Assembly: GCA_024169445.1 (NCBI GenBank)
Contig: JALKFA010000001.1
Coordinates: 1,240,001 to 1,304,000, forward strand
DNA: 64,000 nt
From: Buttiauxella agrestis ATCC 33320
GTDB taxonomy: Bacteria > Pseudomonadota > Gammaproteobacteria > Enterobacterales > Enterobacteriaceae
Direction of reading: 5' to 3'
This document shows, piece after piece, positions 12,401 to 22,293 of the stretch (positions are counted from its first letter, which is position 1; the number at the start of each line of letters is the position of its first letter). Under the pieces are notes generated by a model, which was given only the letters and a program-made list of their open reading frames with translations, was not told the DNA's origin and did not search any database. Made by a program: the position numbers and the translations under genes.

Positions 12401-13512
12401 CTCGTATCCATGCTGTGCTGGTTGCTGGCGGTGTTGAAGCTGAGAAGCTCGACAAATTGCCACGCGATCGCTGGTTGGAACTGGGTCTGACTGACGAAGA
12501 GAAGCAAAACCAGCTGGAACAGCTGGCAGAGCAGTACGACGAGCTGAAGCACGAGTTTGAGAAGAAACTTGAAGCTAAGCGCCGCAAAATCACTCAGGGC
12601 GATGACCTGGCACCTGGCGTGCTGAAAATCGTTAAAGTGTATCTGGCCGTTAAACGTCAGATCCAGCCTGGTGACAAGATGGCAGGTCGTCACGGGAACA
12701 AAGGTGTTATCTCCAAGATCAACCCGATCGAAGATATGCCTTACGATGAAAACGGCACGCCGGTAGACATCGTACTGAACCCGTTGGGCGTACCATCTCG
12801 TATGAACATCGGTCAGATTCTGGAAACCCACTTGGGTATGGCTGCTAAAGGCATCGGCGAGAAAATCAACGCTATGCTGAAGAAGCAGGAAGAAGTTTCC
12901 AAGCTGCGTGAATTCATCCAGAAAGCCTATGATTTGGGTTCTGATATTCGTCAGAAAGTTGACCTGAACACCTTCACTGATGATGAAGTTCTGCGTCTGG
13001 CTGAGAACCTGAAAAAAGGTATGCCGATTGCTACTCCTGTCTTCGACGGTGCAAAAGAGTCGGAAATCAAAGAGCTGCTGAAACTGGGTGACCTGCCGAC
13101 TTCTGGCCAGATCACACTGTTCGACGGCCGCAGTGGTGAGCAGTTTGAGCGTCCAGTAACCGTAGGTTACATGTACATGCTGAAACTGAACCACTTGGTT
13201 GATGACAAAATGCACGCGCGTTCTACCGGTTCTTACAGCCTGGTTACTCAGCAGCCGCTGGGTGGTAAGGCTCAGTTCGGTGGTCAACGCTTCGGTGAGA
13301 TGGAAGTGTGGGCGCTGGAAGCTTACGGTGCTGCTTATACCCTGCAGGAAATGCTGACTGTTAAATCTGATGACGTTAATGGCCGTACCAAGATGTATAA
13401 AAACATCGTGGATGGTAACCATCAGATGGAACCAGGCATGCCGGAATCCTTCAACGTATTGTTGAAAGAAATCCGTTCGCTGGGTATCAACATCGAGCTG
13501 GAAGACGAGTAA
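9484..13512 (+). CDS. rpoB: DNA-directed RNA polymerase subunit beta
   Basis: RpoB forms one pincer of RNA polymerase, much of the active centre and the rifampicin pocket. The 1342 residues equal the E. coli length, so numbering carries over. The Rif cluster I region reads [20 protein letters not shown] then [10 protein letters not shown], with Asp516, His526 and Ser531 unchanged, so no common resistance substitution is visible. [15 protein letters not shown] and the C-terminal clamp segment ([19 protein letters not shown]) are present. It lies in the operon with rplJL upstream and rpoC 85 bases downstream. GAGGAACCC precedes the ATG. Confidence 0.98.
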   Translation: MVYSYTEKKRIRKDFGKRPQVLDIPYLLSIQLDSFQKFIEQDPEGQYGLEAAFRSVFPIASYSGNSELQYVSYRLGEPVFDVKECQIRGVTYSAPLRVKLRLVIYEREAPEGTVKDIKEQEVYMGEIPLMTDNGTFVINGTERVIVSQLHRSPGVFFDSDKGKTHSSGKVLYNARIIPYRGSWLDFEFDPKDNLFVRIDRRRKLPATIILRALQFTTEQILDLFFEKVYFEIRDNKLQMELVPERLRGETASFDIEANGKIYVEKSRRITARHIRQLEKDDIKLIEVPVEYIAGKVAAKDYVDASTGELICPANMELSLDLLAKLSQCGHKRIETLFTNDLDHGAYISETIRVDPTNDRLSALVEIYRMMRPGEPPTREAAENLFENLFFSEDRYDLSAVGRMKFNRSLLRDEIEGSGILSKDDIIQVMRKLIGIRNGQGEVDDIDHLGNRRIRSVGEMAENQFRVGLVRVERAVKERLSLGDLDTLMPQDMINAKPISAAVKEFFGSSQLSQFMDQNNPLSEITHKRRISALGPGGLTRERAGFEVRDVHPTHYGRVCPIETPEGPNIGLINSLSVYAQTNEYGFLETPYRRVVEGVVTDEIHYLSAIEEGNYVIAQANTNLDEEGRFVDDLVTCRSKGESSLFSNDQVDYMDVSTQQVVSVGASLIPFLEHDDANRALMGANMQRQAVPTLRADKPLVGTGMERAVAVDSGVTAVAKRGGTVQYVDASRIVIKVNEDEMLAGEAGIDIYNLTKYTRSNQNTCINQMPCVSLGEPVERGDVLADGPSTDLGELALGQNMRVAFMPWNGYNFEDSILVSERVVQEDRFTTIHIQELACVSRDTKLGPEEITADIPNVGEAALSKLDESGIVYIGAEVTGGDILVGKVTPKGETQLTPEEKLLRAIFGEKASDVKDSSLRVPNGVSGTVIDVQVFTRDGVEKDKRALEIEEMQLKQAKKDLTEELQIFEAGLFARIHAVLVAGGVEAEKLDKLPRDRWLELGLTDEEKQNQLEQLAEQYDELKHEFEKKLEAKRRKITQGDDLAPGVLKIVKVYLAVKRQIQPGDKMAGRHGNKGVISKINPIEDMPYDENGTPVDIVLNPLGVPSRMNIGQILETHLGMAAKGIGEKINAMLKKQEEVSKLREFIQKAYDLGSDIRQKVDLNTFTDDEVLRLAENLKKGMPIATPVFDGAKESEIKELLKLGDLPTSGQITLFDGRSGEQFERPVTVGYMYMLKLNHLVDDKMHARSTGSYSLVTQQPLGGKAQFGGQRFGEMEVWALEAYGAAYTLQEMLTVKSDDVNGRTKMYKNIVDGNHQMEPGMPESFNVLLKEIRSLGINIELEDE

Positions 13513-13597
13513 TTACTCGCATCTGCTGTACTGGTTACAGGATGTCCGGGTCACACCGGACGTCTCTGAGAAGTCTCACTCCGACGGGAGCTAATCC

Positions 13598-16500
13598 GTG
13601 AAAGACTTACTTAAGTTTCTGAAAGCGCAAACTAAGACCGAAGAGTTTGATGCGATCAAAATCGCTCTGGCATCGCCAGACATGATCCGTTCTTGGTCGT
13701 TCGGCGAAGTTAAAAAGCCGGAAACCATTAACTATCGTACGTTCAAACCAGAACGTGACGGTCTGTTCTGTGCTCGTATTTTTGGGCCAGTAAAAGACTA
13801 TGAGTGCCTGTGCGGTAAGTACAAGCGCCTGAAACACCGTGGTGTAATTTGTGAGAAGTGCGGCGTTGAAGTAACCCAAACTAAGGTGCGCCGTGAGCGC
13901 ATGGGTCACATCGAGCTGGCTTCCCCAACTGCACACATTTGGTTCCTGAAGTCACTGCCGTCTCGTATCGGCTTGCTGCTGGATATGCCACTGCGTGATA
14001 TCGAACGTGTACTTTACTTCGAATCTTATGTGGTTATCGAAGGCGGTATGACCAACCTCGAGCGTCGTCAGATCCTGACTGAAGAGCAGTATCTGGATGC
14101 GCTGGAAGAGTTCGGTGACGAATTCGATGCGAAGATGGGTGCGGAAGCTATTCAGGCCTTGTTGAAAAACATGGATCTGGAGCAAGAGTGTGAAACTCTG
14201 CGCGAAGAGCTGAACGAAACCAACTCCGAAACCAAACGTAAAAAGCTGACCAAGCGTATCAAACTGCTGGAAGCGTTCGTTCAGTCTGGTAACAAACCAG
14301 AGTGGATGATCCTGACAGTTCTGCCGGTTCTGCCGCCAGATCTGCGTCCATTAGTTCCGCTGGATGGCGGTCGTTTCGCAACGTCAGATCTGAACGATCT
14401 GTATCGTCGCGTTATCAACCGTAACAACCGTTTGAAACGCCTGCTGGATCTGGCTGCTCCTGACATCATCGTACGTAACGAAAAACGTATGTTGCAAGAA
14501 GCGGTAGATGCCCTGCTGGATAACGGCCGTCGCGGTCGTGCGATCACCGGTTCTAACAAGCGTCCTCTGAAATCTTTGGCTGATATGATCAAAGGTAAGC
14601 AGGGTCGTTTCCGTCAGAACTTGTTGGGTAAACGTGTTGACTACTCCGGTCGTTCTGTAATCACCGTAGGTCCATACCTGCGTCTGCATCAGTGCGGTCT
14701 GCCTAAGAAAATGGCACTGGAGCTGTTCAAACCGTTCATCTACGGCAAGCTGGAATTGCGTGGTCTTGCTACCACCATTAAAGCTGCGAAGAAAATGGTT
14801 GAGCGCGAAGAAGCTGTCGTTTGGGATATCCTGGACGAAGTTATCCGCGAACACCCGGTACTGCTGAACCGTGCACCAACTCTGCACCGTTTGGGTATCC
14901 AGGCATTTGAGCCAGTACTAATCGAAGGTAAAGCTATCCAGCTGCACCCGCTGGTTTGTGCGGCATATAACGCCGACTTCGATGGTGACCAAATGGCAGT
15001 ACACGTTCCACTGACGCTTGAAGCTCAGTTGGAAGCGCGTGCGCTGATGATGTCTACCAACAACATCCTGTCACCAGCGAACGGCGAGCCAATCATCGTT
15101 CCTTCTCAGGACGTTGTATTGGGTCTGTACTACATGACCCGTGACTGTGTTAACGCCAAAGGCGAAGGCATGGTGCTGACTGGCCCTAAAGAAGCTGAGC
15201 GTATCTATCGCGCAGGTCTGGCCTCTCTGCATGCGCGTGTAAAAGTGCGTATCACCGAGTACGAAAAAGACGAAAACGAAGAGTTCGTTGCGAAAACCAG
15301 CATTATCGACACCACCGTTGGTCGTGCGATTCTGTGGATGATCGTACCGAAAGGTCTGCCTTACTCCATCATCAACCAGGCGTTGGGTAAGAAAGCAATC
15401 TCCAAAATGCTGAACACTTGTTACCGCATTTTGGGTCTGAAGCCGACCGTAATCTTTGCTGACCAAACCATGTACACCGGCTTTGCCTATGCTGCACGTT
15501 CAGGTGTTTCTGTTGGTATCGATGACATGGTCATCCCAGCGAAGAAAACTGAAATCATCTCTGAAGCGGAAGCTGAAGTTGCTGAAATTCAGGAACAGTT
15601 CCAGTCCGGTCTGGTAACAGCGGGTGAGCGCTATAACAAAGTAATCGATATTTGGGCTGCGGCGAACGATCGTGTATCCAAAGCGATGATGGACAACCTG
15701 CAAACCGAATCCGTGATTAACCGTGACGGCGTCGAAGAGCAGCAAGTTTCCTTCAACAGCATTTACATGATGGCTGACTCCGGTGCTCGTGGTTCTGCGG
15801 CACAGATTCGTCAGTTGGCAGGTATGCGTGGTCTGATGGCTAAGCCAGATGGCTCCATCATCGAAACGCCAATCACCGCGAACTTCCGTGAAGGTCTGAA
15901 CGTACTCCAGTACTTCATCTCCACGCACGGTGCTCGTAAAGGTCTGGCGGATACCGCACTGAAAACTGCGAACTCCGGTTATCTGACGCGTCGTCTGGTT
16001 GACGTTGCACAGGATCTGGTTGTTACCGAAGACGATTGTGGCACCCTGGAAGGTATCACGATGACTCCGGTTATCGAAGGCGGCGACGTTAAAGAACCAC
16101 TGCGCGATCGCGTATTGGGTCGTGTAACGGCTGAAGACGTCCTGAAACCAGGTACTGCTGATATCCTGATTACACGTAACACTCTGCTTCATGAGCAAAT
16201 GTGTGACCTGTTAGAAGCTAACTCTGTTGATAGCGTGAAAGTACGTTCTGTTGTGGGTTGTGAAACCGACTTCGGCGTATGTGCACACTGCTATGGTCGT
16301 GACCTTGCGCGTGGCCACATCATCAACAAAGGTGAAGCAATCGGGGTTATCGCGGCACAGTCCATCGGTGAACCTGGTACTCAGCTGACGATGCGTACGT
16401 TCCACATCGGTGGTGCGGCATCTCGTTCTGCTGCTGAATCAAGCATTCAGGTTAAGAACAAAGGTAGCCTCAAACTCAGCAACGCTAAGTCGGTTGTGAA

Positions 16501-17824
16501 CTCTGCCGGGAAACTGGTCATCACTTCTCGTAACACCGAGCTGAAACTGATTGACGAATTCGGTCGTACTAAAGAGAGCTATAAAGTTCCTTATGGTGCG
16601 GTAATGGGTAAAGGTGATGGCGAGCAGATTGCAGCGGGCGAGACCGTAGCAAACTGGGATCCGCACACCATGCCAGTCGTTTCCGAAGTAAGTGGTTTCA
16701 TCCGCTTTACTGACATGATCGACGGCCAGTCCATTACTCGTCAGACCGACGAACTGACAGGTCTTTCATCTTTGGTTGTTCTGGATTCTGCAGAACGTAC
16801 CACCGGTGGTAAAGATCTGCGTCCAGCGCTGAAAATTGTTGATGCCCAGGGCAATGACGTACTGATTCCAGGTACCGATATGTCTGCGCAGTACTTCCTG
16901 CCAGGTAAAGCAATTGTTCAGTTGGAAGATGGTACTCAGATTCACTCTGGTGACGCCCTGGCGCGTATTCCTCAGGAATCCAGTGGTACCAAGGACATCA
17001 CCGGTGGTCTGCCACGCGTTGCGGATCTGTTCGAAGCACGTCGTCCGAAAGAGCCTGCGATCCTTGCTGAAATCAGCGGTATCATCTCGTTCGGTAAAGA
17101 AACCAAAGGCAAACGCCGTCTGGTTATCTCTCCACTCGACGGCAGCGATGCTTACGAAGAGATGATTCCGAAATGGCGCCAGCTGAACGTGTTCGAAGGT
17201 GAACGTGTTGAACGTGGTGACGTTGTTTCCGATGGTCCAGAATCTCCGCATGACATCCTGCGTCTGCGTGGCGTGTATGCTGTGACTCGTTACATCACCA
17301 ACGAAGTGCAGGACGTTTACCGTCTGCAAGGCGTTAAGATTAACGATAAACACATCGAAGTCATCGTGCGTCAGATGTTGCGTAAAGCAACTATCGTTAG
17401 CGCTGGTGGTTCTGACTTCCTGGAAGGTGAGCAGGCTGAATACTCTCGCGTCAAGATCGCTAACCGCGAACTGGAAGCGAACGGCAAGATCAACGTGACC
17501 TTTGCGCGTGATCTGCTGGGTATCACCAAAGCCTCTCTGGCAACCGAGTCCTTCATCTCCGCGGCATCGTTCCAGGAGACAACTCGTGTGCTTACCGAAG
17601 CAGCTGTTGCGGGTAAACGTGACGAACTGCGCGGCCTGAAAGAGAACGTTATCGTGGGTCGTCTGATCCCAGCTGGTACCGGTTATGCGTACCACCAGGA
17701 TCGTATGCGCCGTCGTGCAGCGGGCGAAGCGCCAGTTGTACCTCAGGTGACTGCAGCAGATGCAACTGCCAGCCTAGCAGAATTGTTGAATGCAGGTAAT
17801 CTGGGCGGAAGCGATAACGATTAA
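13598..17824 (+). CDS. rpoC: DNA-directed RNA polymerase subunit beta'
   Basis: RpoC carries the catalytic magnesium site and the clamp. The product has 1408 residues, one more than E. coli. Visible are the N-terminal zinc ribbon [19 protein letters not shown] (about 70-88), the invariant [12 protein letters not shown] whose three Asp hold catalytic Mg2+ (about 458-469), a second zinc site [11 protein letters not shown] (about 888-898), and the bridge-helix/trigger-loop region around [11 protein letters not shown] and [12 protein letters not shown]. The start codon is GTG, preceded by GGGAGCTAATCC. The operon terminator follows 21 bases after the stop. Confidence 0.98.
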   Translation: MKDLLKFLKAQTKTEEFDAIKIALASPDMIRSWSFGEVKKPETINYRTFKPERDGLFCARIFGPVKDYECLCGKYKRLKHRGVICEKCGVEVTQTKVRRERMGHIELASPTAHIWFLKSLPSRIGLLLDMPLRDIERVLYFESYVVIEGGMTNLERRQILTEEQYLDALEEFGDEFDAKMGAEAIQALLKNMDLEQECETLREELNETNSETKRKKLTKRIKLLEAFVQSGNKPEWMILTVLPVLPPDLRPLVPLDGGRFATSDLNDLYRRVINRNNRLKRLLDLAAPDIIVRNEKRMLQEAVDALLDNGRRGRAITGSNKRPLKSLADMIKGKQGRFRQNLLGKRVDYSGRSVITVGPYLRLHQCGLPKKMALELFKPFIYGKLELRGLATTIKAAKKMVEREEAVVWDILDEVIREHPVLLNRAPTLHRLGIQAFEPVLIEGKAIQLHPLVCAAYNADFDGDQMAVHVPLTLEAQLEARALMMSTNNILSPANGEPIIVPSQDVVLGLYYMTRDCVNAKGEGMVLTGPKEAERIYRAGLASLHARVKVRITEYEKDENEEFVAKTSIIDTTVGRAILWMIVPKGLPYSIINQALGKKAISKMLNTCYRILGLKPTVIFADQTMYTGFAYAARSGVSVGIDDMVIPAKKTEIISEAEAEVAEIQEQFQSGLVTAGERYNKVIDIWAAANDRVSKAMMDNLQTESVINRDGVEEQQVSFNSIYMMADSGARGSAAQIRQLAGMRGLMAKPDGSIIETPITANFREGLNVLQYFISTHGARKGLADTALKTANSGYLTRRLVDVAQDLVVTEDDCGTLEGITMTPVIEGGDVKEPLRDRVLGRVTAEDVLKPGTADILITRNTLLHEQMCDLLEANSVDSVKVRSVVGCETDFGVCAHCYGRDLARGHIINKGEAIGVIAAQSIGEPGTQLTMRTFHIGGAASRSAAESSIQVKNKGSLKLSNAKSVVNSAGKLVITSRNTELKLIDEFGRTKESYKVPYGAVMGKGDGEQIAAGETVANWDPHTMPVVSEVSGFIRFTDMIDGQSITRQTDELTGLSSLVVLDSAERTTGGKDLRPALKIVDAQGNDVLIPGTDMSAQYFLPGKAIVQLEDGTQIHSGDALARIPQESSGTKDITGGLPRVADLFEARRPKEPAILAEISGIISFGKETKGKRRLVISPLDGSDAYEEMIPKWRQLNVFEGERVERGDVVSDGPESPHDILRLRGVYAVTRYITNEVQDVYRLQGVKINDKHIEVIVRQMLRKATIVSAGGSDFLEGEQAEYSRVKIANRELEANGKINVTFARDLLGITKASLATESFISAASFQETTRVLTEAAVAGKRDELRGLKENVIVGRLIPAGTGYAYHQDRMRRRAAGEAPVVPQVTAADATASLAELLNAGNLGGSDND

Positions 17825-17844
17825 TCGTTAGAGACGCCAAAAAC

Positions 17845-17872
17845 AAAAACCGCTCGAAAGAGCGGTTTTTTT
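17845..17872 (+). terminator. Terminator of the rplJL-rpoBC operon
   Basis: AAAAACCGCTC and GAGCGGTTTTTTT arms with a GAAA loop-closing centre, 21 bases after rpoC. It is a strong intrinsic terminator with A-tract and T-tract, so it may also serve the convergent PTS IIA gene. Confidence 0.93.
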
Positions 17873-17893
17873 ATGCCTGAAATAAATCAAAAA

Positions 17894-18211
17894 TCAGTTA
17901 GCTAAAGGCAGGCGACGATACAGTTCAATCATGTCTTCGGCTAAATCCTGAATCACCATCGCATTCATCAGGTGATCCTGCGAATGAACAGTAATCAAGT
18001 TAACTGGCAGTTTGCCAGTACCTTCGTCTAAGCCGATAAGCTGGGTCTGGATTTTGTGAGCATGTTTCACAAACTCACGGGATTCTTCCATCGCTTGTTG
18101 AGCTGCTGCAAAATCACCTTTGCGTGCCATTTGCAGAGCTGTCAGTGCCTGGCTACGTGCGCTACCGGCATTGACCAACAATTCCATGATAATCGTTTCT
18201 AAATCTTCCAC
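17894..18211 (-). CDS. PTS system lactose/cellobiose-type EIIA component
   Basis: EIIA of the Lac/Chb family is a cytoplasmic trimer that accepts phosphate from HPr and passes it to EIIB. The 105 residues form the three-helix bundle expected; the active His is the first His of VHSQDHLM (His76) and the metal-binding Asp is Asp79, as in lactose and diacetylchitobiose EIIA proteins. ATG lies three bases after the EIIB stop, so the two are co-translated. The natural substrate is not certain; the neighbouring GH4 hydrolase and SIS protein suggest a beta-linked disaccharide that may contain an amino sugar. Confidence 0.92.
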   Translation of the reverse strand: MEDLETIIMELLVNAGSARSQALTALQMARKGDFAAAQQAMEESREFVKHAHKIQTQLIGLDEGTGKLPVNLITVHSQDHLMNAMVIQDLAEDMIELYRRLPLAN

Positions 18212-18214
18212 GTC

Positions 18215-18523
18215 TTATGACTCCATCATTTTCATGGCTTTATCCAGCACGACATCGCCTTTCATCATGCCGTAATCCATCATATCGATGACAGCCACGG
18301 TTTTACCCATGGGTTCTGCAATCGCCTGTAGCTTGGCGTGTTCATATTTAACCTGTGGGCCTAACAGCACAATATCGGCGGTGTCGATATTGTCTTTGAA
18401 TTCGGCAACCGGCACTGCCTTGATAGAGACTTCAATACCTTTCTTCTGAGCGGCGTCCTTCATGCGTTGGACCAAAATGCTAGTCGACATACCCGCTGCA
18501 CAACACAAAACGATATTCTTCAT
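18215..18523 (-). CDS. PTS system lactose/cellobiose-type EIIB component
   Basis: EIIB carries a phosphocysteine and phosphorylates the sugar during EIIC transport. The 102-residue protein opens with the active-site loop CAAGMSTS, catalytic Cys at 8, and has the small alpha/beta fold of ChbB/CelA. VLLGPQVKYEH (53-63) is the typical second motif. It is first in a two-gene minus-strand unit with EIIA and is transcribed away from EIIC, an unusual split because Lac-family B, C and A genes usually share one strand. A candidate class I CRP-dependent promoter lies upstream. Confidence 0.92.
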   Translation of the reverse strand: MKNIVLCCAAGMSTSILVQRMKDAAQKKGIEVSIKAVPVAEFKDNIDTADIVLLGPQVKYEHAKLQAIAEPMGKTVAVIDMMDYGMMKGDVVLDKAMKMMES

Positions 18524-18553
18524 AGATCTGCTCTCAGTGTCCGTTGGATATAC

Positions 18554-18582
18554 AGATAATTATCCGTGACGCCTCGATACAA
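18554..18582 (-). promoter_or_regulatory. Candidate promoter of the EIIB-EIIA unit
   Basis: On the minus strand TTGTAT (18582-18577) and TTATCT (18559-18554) are 17 bases apart, giving a start near 18547. The CRP site centre at 18610.5 would then lie about 63 bases upstream, a class I position. Confidence 0.5.
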
Positions 18583-18602
18583 CAACCGCTTTGCGATGAT
18601 TG

Positions 18603-18618
18603 TGTGTGAGGTATCACA
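18603..18618. promoter_or_regulatory. CRP-cAMP binding site in the divergent PTS control region
   Basis: TGTGT-GAGGTA-TCACA matches the CRP consensus TGTGA-N6-TCACA in nine of ten bases. It lies between the divergent EIIB and EIIC genes, as expected for a catabolite-controlled sugar operon. Confidence 0.75.
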
Positions 18619-18636
18619 AAAGAAACTCGTATGAGC

Positions 18637-18650
18637 TGAAACCGGTTACA
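18637..18650. promoter_or_regulatory. LacI-family-type operator
   Basis: TGAAACCGGTTACA is a palindrome around the central CCGG with one mismatched pair, the form bound by LacI/GalR regulators such as those of beta-glucoside operons. No LacI-family gene is in the window, so any regulator would act from elsewhere. Confidence 0.55.
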
Positions 18651-18730
18651 TATCGCGTTTCCCTGGTAGCTTGCGATTGTGGCGCTGCTCACAAAACCAG
18701 CTTAATCCTGGTAAACCTCATTGTGCTCCA

Positions 18731-18759
18731 TTGACAGAAAACCCTGAACTACATAGTCT
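18731..18759 (+). promoter_or_regulatory. Candidate promoter of the EIIC-GH4 unit
   Basis: A consensus TTGACA and a weak TAGTCT are 17 bases apart, placing the start near 18766. The GntR-type palindrome begins at that point, so a bound repressor would block initiation. The weak -10 would fit a controlled promoter. Confidence 0.6.
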
Positions 18760-18766
18760 TCAATTT

Positions 18767-18782
18767 AGTGGTATATACCACT
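18767..18782. promoter_or_regulatory. Perfect GntR/HutC-type operator
   Basis: AGTGGTATATACCACT is a perfect 16-base palindrome with the TGGT-N4-ACCA core known for HutC-subfamily regulators such as NagR/YvoA. It sits at +1 to +17 of the predicted EIIC promoter. The HutC-type regulator encoded 3.4 kb downstream is the obvious candidate ligand. Confidence 0.8.
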
Positions 18783-18812
18783 TACATCAAAACCAGCACA
18801 GTGAGCCACAAC

Positions 18813-20165
18813 ATGCAAAATTTCACTGCTTTTATGGAAAGGAAAATATTGCCTCTGGCAATGAAGATTGAAGGGAATGATTATCTCTCGGCCATTAAAG
18901 ATGGCTTCATTCGGATTATGCCATTTTTAATTATTGGTTCTTTCTTTTTGCTGATAGCGAATTTACCTATTCCCGGTTATAGCGAATTTATTATTCGAAT
19001 TTTCGGAGAGCATTTTATTGGGCAACTGAATTATATTCTTGATGCCACTTATTCTGTGATGGCATTGCTGGTGGTAGTCAGTACCAGTATCAGCCTCGCA
19101 AAGCGCTGGCAGTTAAATGAAATATCCTGTGTGTTAATTTCACTGGTGGCTTTTTTAATTGTTACGCCGTTCAGAATGCCACAAGAAAATGGCGGCGCAA
19201 TCACGGATGTCATTCCGACCTTTGCGCTTGGTGCGCAGGGGCTTTTCCTGTCTTTAATTGTCACGCTGGTGGCGGTTCGGCTCTACAGGTTGTTCAACCA
19301 TCCACGGCTGATGATTTCAATGCCGGACAGCGTTCCGCCAGCGGTTGCCAATAGCTTCAGCTCGCTCATTCCGTCATTTTTGATTGTTGTTATCTTCTGG
19401 CTGCTTCGTCTGGTCTTTGAAATCACGCCGTTTGGTACGGCCCAGGAGATGATTTTCAAAGTGCTGCAAGCACCGATGATGCATCTTGGTAACACGCTAC
19501 CATCGCAGATGGTTGCAGAGTTCTTTGTCAGCTTCTTCTGGTTTTTCGGGCTGCATGGTGACTCTATTGTGACTGCCATCATGGGGCCAATCTGGCGTTC
19601 ATTAACGCTTGAAAACATGCAGGCAATGAAACAAGGATTACCACCGGTCAACATCATTACTCAACAGTTTCGTGATGTGTTTTTGATTTGTGGCGGGACT
19701 GGATTTACCCTGGCGATGCTGTTGGTTATGTTGTTCCGTGCGAAGAGCAAACGCATGCGTGAAATCGCCAAACTTGCCTCTCCAGCCGCCATTTTTAATA
19801 TTAATGAGCCCATTATATTTGGCGTTCCCATTGCTCTAAATCCACTGTTGTTTATCCCCTTTATTATCGTTCCGGTTGTGCTTTGCGTCATAACCTATAG
19901 CGCTATGGCTTTTGGCTGGTTGCCATTGACATCGGGTCTGGAAATTCCCTGGACTACACCTATTTTCATCAGCGGTTTTTTAATCTGCGGCTGGAAAGGT
20001 ATGTTGTTCCAGGCCATTAACCTCGCGGTCGCGATGACAATTTATTATCCGTTCGTTATGACGCTGGATAAGCAGTATCTGCGAGAAGAAAACGAGCTGG
20101 AAGAAAATATCGTTAATCAGGATGAAATAGCCCTGGAATATAAAGAAGGATTACGTAATGAATAA
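18813..20165 (+). CDS. PTS system lactose/cellobiose-type EIIC permease
   Basis: EIIC is the membrane channel and sugar-binding subunit of the PTS transporter. The product is 450 residues from the ATG at 18813 (MQNFTAFMERKILPLAMKI), with about ten hydrophobic segments beginning FIRIMPFLIIGSFFLLIAN. It carries the Lac/Chb-family segments HGDSIVTAIMGP and FNINEPIIFGVPIALNP. An in-frame GTG at 18768 would add 15 residues, but it falls at the predicted transcription start and inside the operator, so I reject it. The last 8 bases overlap the next gene, indicating translational coupling with the GH4 hydrolase. Confidence 0.92.
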   Translation: MQNFTAFMERKILPLAMKIEGNDYLSAIKDGFIRIMPFLIIGSFFLLIANLPIPGYSEFIIRIFGEHFIGQLNYILDATYSVMALLVVVSTSISLAKRWQLNEISCVLISLVAFLIVTPFRMPQENGGAITDVIPTFALGAQGLFLSLIVTLVAVRLYRLFNHPRLMISMPDSVPPAVANSFSSLIPSFLIVVIFWLLRLVFEITPFGTAQEMIFKVLQAPMMHLGNTLPSQMVAEFFVSFFWFFGLHGDSIVTAIMGPIWRSLTLENMQAMKQGLPPVNIITQQFRDVFLICGGTGFTLAMLLVMLFRAKSKRMREIAKLASPAAIFNINEPIIFGVPIALNPLLFIPFIIVPVVLCVITYSAMAFGWLPLTSGLEIPWTTPIFISGFLICGWKGMLFQAINLAVAMTIYYPFVMTLDKQYLREENELEENIVNQDEIALEYKEGLRNE

Positions 20166-21471
20166 TAAATTAAAGATAGTGACCATCGGTGGCGGCAGTT
20201 CATATACGCCGGAGATTATCGAAGGTTTTATCCAACGCTATGCAGAAATGCCGATTAAAGAAATCTGGCTCGTGGACGTAGAAGCCGGACGCGAAAAGCT
20301 CGAGATTGTTGGTAACCTGGCAAAACGCATGGTTGAGGCTGCTGGCATCGACTGCCAGGTACATCTCACCCTCGACAGGCGTGAAGCGCTGAAAGATGCT
20401 GATTTTGTCACCACCCAACTACGTGTGGGGCAACTTGATGCGCGTATTAAAGACGAACGCATTCCATTGTCACATGGGTTAATTGGGCAGGAGACAAACG
20501 GTGCGGGCGGGCTGGCCAAAGCTTTGCGCACCATTCCGGTCATTCTGGATATCTGCCGCGACATGGAAGAGCTTTGTCCGGACGCGTGGCTGATTAACTT
20601 CACCAATCCGAGTGGCATCGTCACTGAAGCGGTTATCAAGCACAGCAAAATTAAATGCGTTGGGCTATGTAATTTATCCCAGTCAATGCAACGCATGGTG
20701 GCAGAAATTCTCGGTGTAGATAAATCTCGCTTCTTGCTGCAACTCGTTGGCTTAAACCATTTCCTGTATGGCACCCATGTCTACATGGATGGCAAAGATG
20801 TCATGCCAGAGGTGCTGAAAAACCTTAAATATGACACTGAACACAAACCGAAAAATATCCCGGACATTCCTTGGCTTCAGGAGCAAATCCAGCATCTTGG
20901 CGTGATCCCATGCCCATATCACCAGTATTACTACGCCACCAGTGATGTGCTGGAAAAGCAGCTTCAGGAATTCGAAGAACATGGAACGCGTGGCGAAGTG
21001 GTGCAAGCGGTTGAGCATGAGTTATTTGAGCTGTACAGAAATCCACAGCTGCATGAAAAACCAAAACTGCTTGAGCAGCGCGGTGGGGCTTATTACTCCG
21101 AAGCAGCCTGCGAGCTAATCAGTGCAATTTACAACGATAAAAATCTCCTGATGACAGTTAACGTGCGCAACAACGGGGCAATTCGTTCACTGCCGGATAA
21201 CGTCGCCATTGAAACGACCTGCGTTATTGGGCGCTACGGTGCGATTCCGCTGAACAACGATCCGTTGCCTGCCACTGTTTCAGGTTTAGTTTCTCTGATG
21301 AAAGCCTGGGAAGAAATGGCGGTCGAAGCCGCTGTCACCGGTGACTACGGTGCAGCTTTGCAAGCGTTAACCCTGAACCCGTTGGTTCCTTCGGGAAAAG
21401 TAGCAAAAGTGGTGCTTGATGAATTACTCGAAGCGCACCGCGAATATCTGCCGCAATTCTTTAAGGAATGA
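20158..21471 (+). CDS. GH4-family 6-phospho-beta-glucosidase (CelF/LicH-like)
   Basis: GH4 enzymes cleave phosphorylated disaccharides by an unusual redox-elimination route that needs NAD+ and Mn2+. The 437 residues contain the Rossmann loop GGGSSYTPE (11-19), GQETNGAGG (110-118), NFTNPSG (147-153), metal-binding Cys171 in GLCNLSQS and His201 in GLNHFLYG. The SSYTPE form points to a 6-phospho-beta-glycosidase rather than an alpha-glucosidase. It overlaps the EIIC gene by 8 bases, so it probably hydrolyses the sugar phosphate that permease delivers. The 3' end overlaps the convergent regulator gene by 11 bases. Confidence 0.9.
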   Translation: MNNKLKIVTIGGGSSYTPEIIEGFIQRYAEMPIKEIWLVDVEAGREKLEIVGNLAKRMVEAAGIDCQVHLTLDRREALKDADFVTTQLRVGQLDARIKDERIPLSHGLIGQETNGAGGLAKALRTIPVILDICRDMEELCPDAWLINFTNPSGIVTEAVIKHSKIKCVGLCNLSQSMQRMVAEILGVDKSRFLLQLVGLNHFLYGTHVYMDGKDVMPEVLKNLKYDTEHKPKNIPDIPWLQEQIQHLGVIPCPYHQYYYATSDVLEKQLQEFEEHGTRGEVVQAVEHELFELYRNPQLHEKPKLLEQRGGAYYSEAACELISAIYNDKNLLMTVNVRNNGAIRSLPDNVAIETTCVIGRYGAIPLNNDPLPATVSGLVSLMKAWEEMAVEAAVTGDYGAALQALTLNPLVPSGKVAKVVLDELLEAHREYLPQFFKE

Positions 21472-22192
21472 GATTTTTACGGCTGCGCATTCTGAAGAGG
21501 TCGCCACGGTTGTAACTCCACGAGTAGTTAAACACCGTGCCGTCCTCAAGCCAGGTGCTCTCTTTGATGTGCAACATGGGGGAGTTAACGGGGATGTCTA
21601 GCAGGGCCGCCATTACATCGTCAAACAAGCTGGCTCCTACCATTGAGTCTGTGCCGCCGATTTTTTGCTGGCACTTCTCTTCGATGAAGGCGTAAAGCGA
21701 GTGGTTTTGCAGAACGTCGTCGTCAATGGCATCGACAATCGCTAACGGAATGTAGCTGTCCTCAACTAGCACCGGCGTGCCATCAAACAGGCGAACGCGG
21801 CGGATAGCATGTACAGGCTCGTTTTCAGGCACGCCAAACTGGTTTGCAAGGTAATCACCGGCAGGTTGCTGGACATGGTAAATCAGCCGGCTGGTGATGG
21901 TGACTTTGCCACTGAGTTCTTTCGTGACGCCTAGCGCGCTGCTTTCGCCGTCTGGGTTGAGCAAATAAACCGGTGGCGCAAAAGCGCGATTTACGTAGGT
22001 ACCTTTGCCGACCACTTTTTTAACCAGGCCTTCTTGTTCCATATGGGCAATGGCTTTTTGCACCGTAGCACGCGTGACCTGGTAGGTTTCCGCCAGTTCG
22101 CGTTCAGAAGGAATCAGGGAGCCAACCGGGTACTTTTGGTTCTGAATATCGCTTTTCAGCGTATCGCGAATAAGGATGTACACCGGTTTCAT
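21461..22192 (-). CDS. GntR-family (HutC subfamily) transcriptional regulator
   Basis: This is probably the local repressor of the sugar cluster. The 243 residues hold an N-terminal winged helix (about 4-68, PSERELAETYQVTRATVQKA and GLVKKVVGKGTYV) and a C-terminal UTRA effector domain (about 90-235), the HutC arrangement that usually binds a sugar phosphate. The frame stays open another 67 codons upstream, but the ATG at 22192 after GGGGGAACC begins exactly at the family start (MKPVYILIRDTLK). It is divergent from the SIS gene. The palindrome at 18767-18782 has the right form for its operator. Confidence 0.9.
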   Translation of the reverse strand: MKPVYILIRDTLKSDIQNQKYPVGSLIPSERELAETYQVTRATVQKAIAHMEQEGLVKKVVGKGTYVNRAFAPPVYLLNPDGESSALGVTKELSGKVTITSRLIYHVQQPAGDYLANQFGVPENEPVHAIRRVRLFDGTPVLVEDSYIPLAIVDAIDDDVLQNHSLYAFIEEKCQQKIGGTDSMVGASLFDDVMAALLDIPVNSPMLHIKESTWLEDGTVFNYSWSYNRGDLFRMRSRKNLIP

Positions 22193-22293
22193 GGTTCCCC
22201 CGATAGGGTTGTTAACGAATAAAAGTGCGAGTGTCGGCATGCTAAAGCAATTTTCCGGCGCGGCGCAAGTTCCATAAGAGGTGGAAAATAAAC

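Noticed and set aside
11242-13422. 726-codon open frame antisense to rpoB
   Set aside because: It is a shadow of rpoB codon bias: the complementary frame lacks stops because of the strong codon preference. It has no ribosome-binding site and its sequence is Phe/Gln/Val/His-rich without domains.
16766-17695. 309-codon open frame antisense to rpoC
   Set aside because: Same codon-bias shadow effect as in rpoB; no start signal and no recognisable protein.
18768-18812. GTG start that would extend EIIC by 15 residues
   Set aside because: It lies in the operator palindrome and at the predicted transcription start, and the added residues do not resemble EIIC N-termini.
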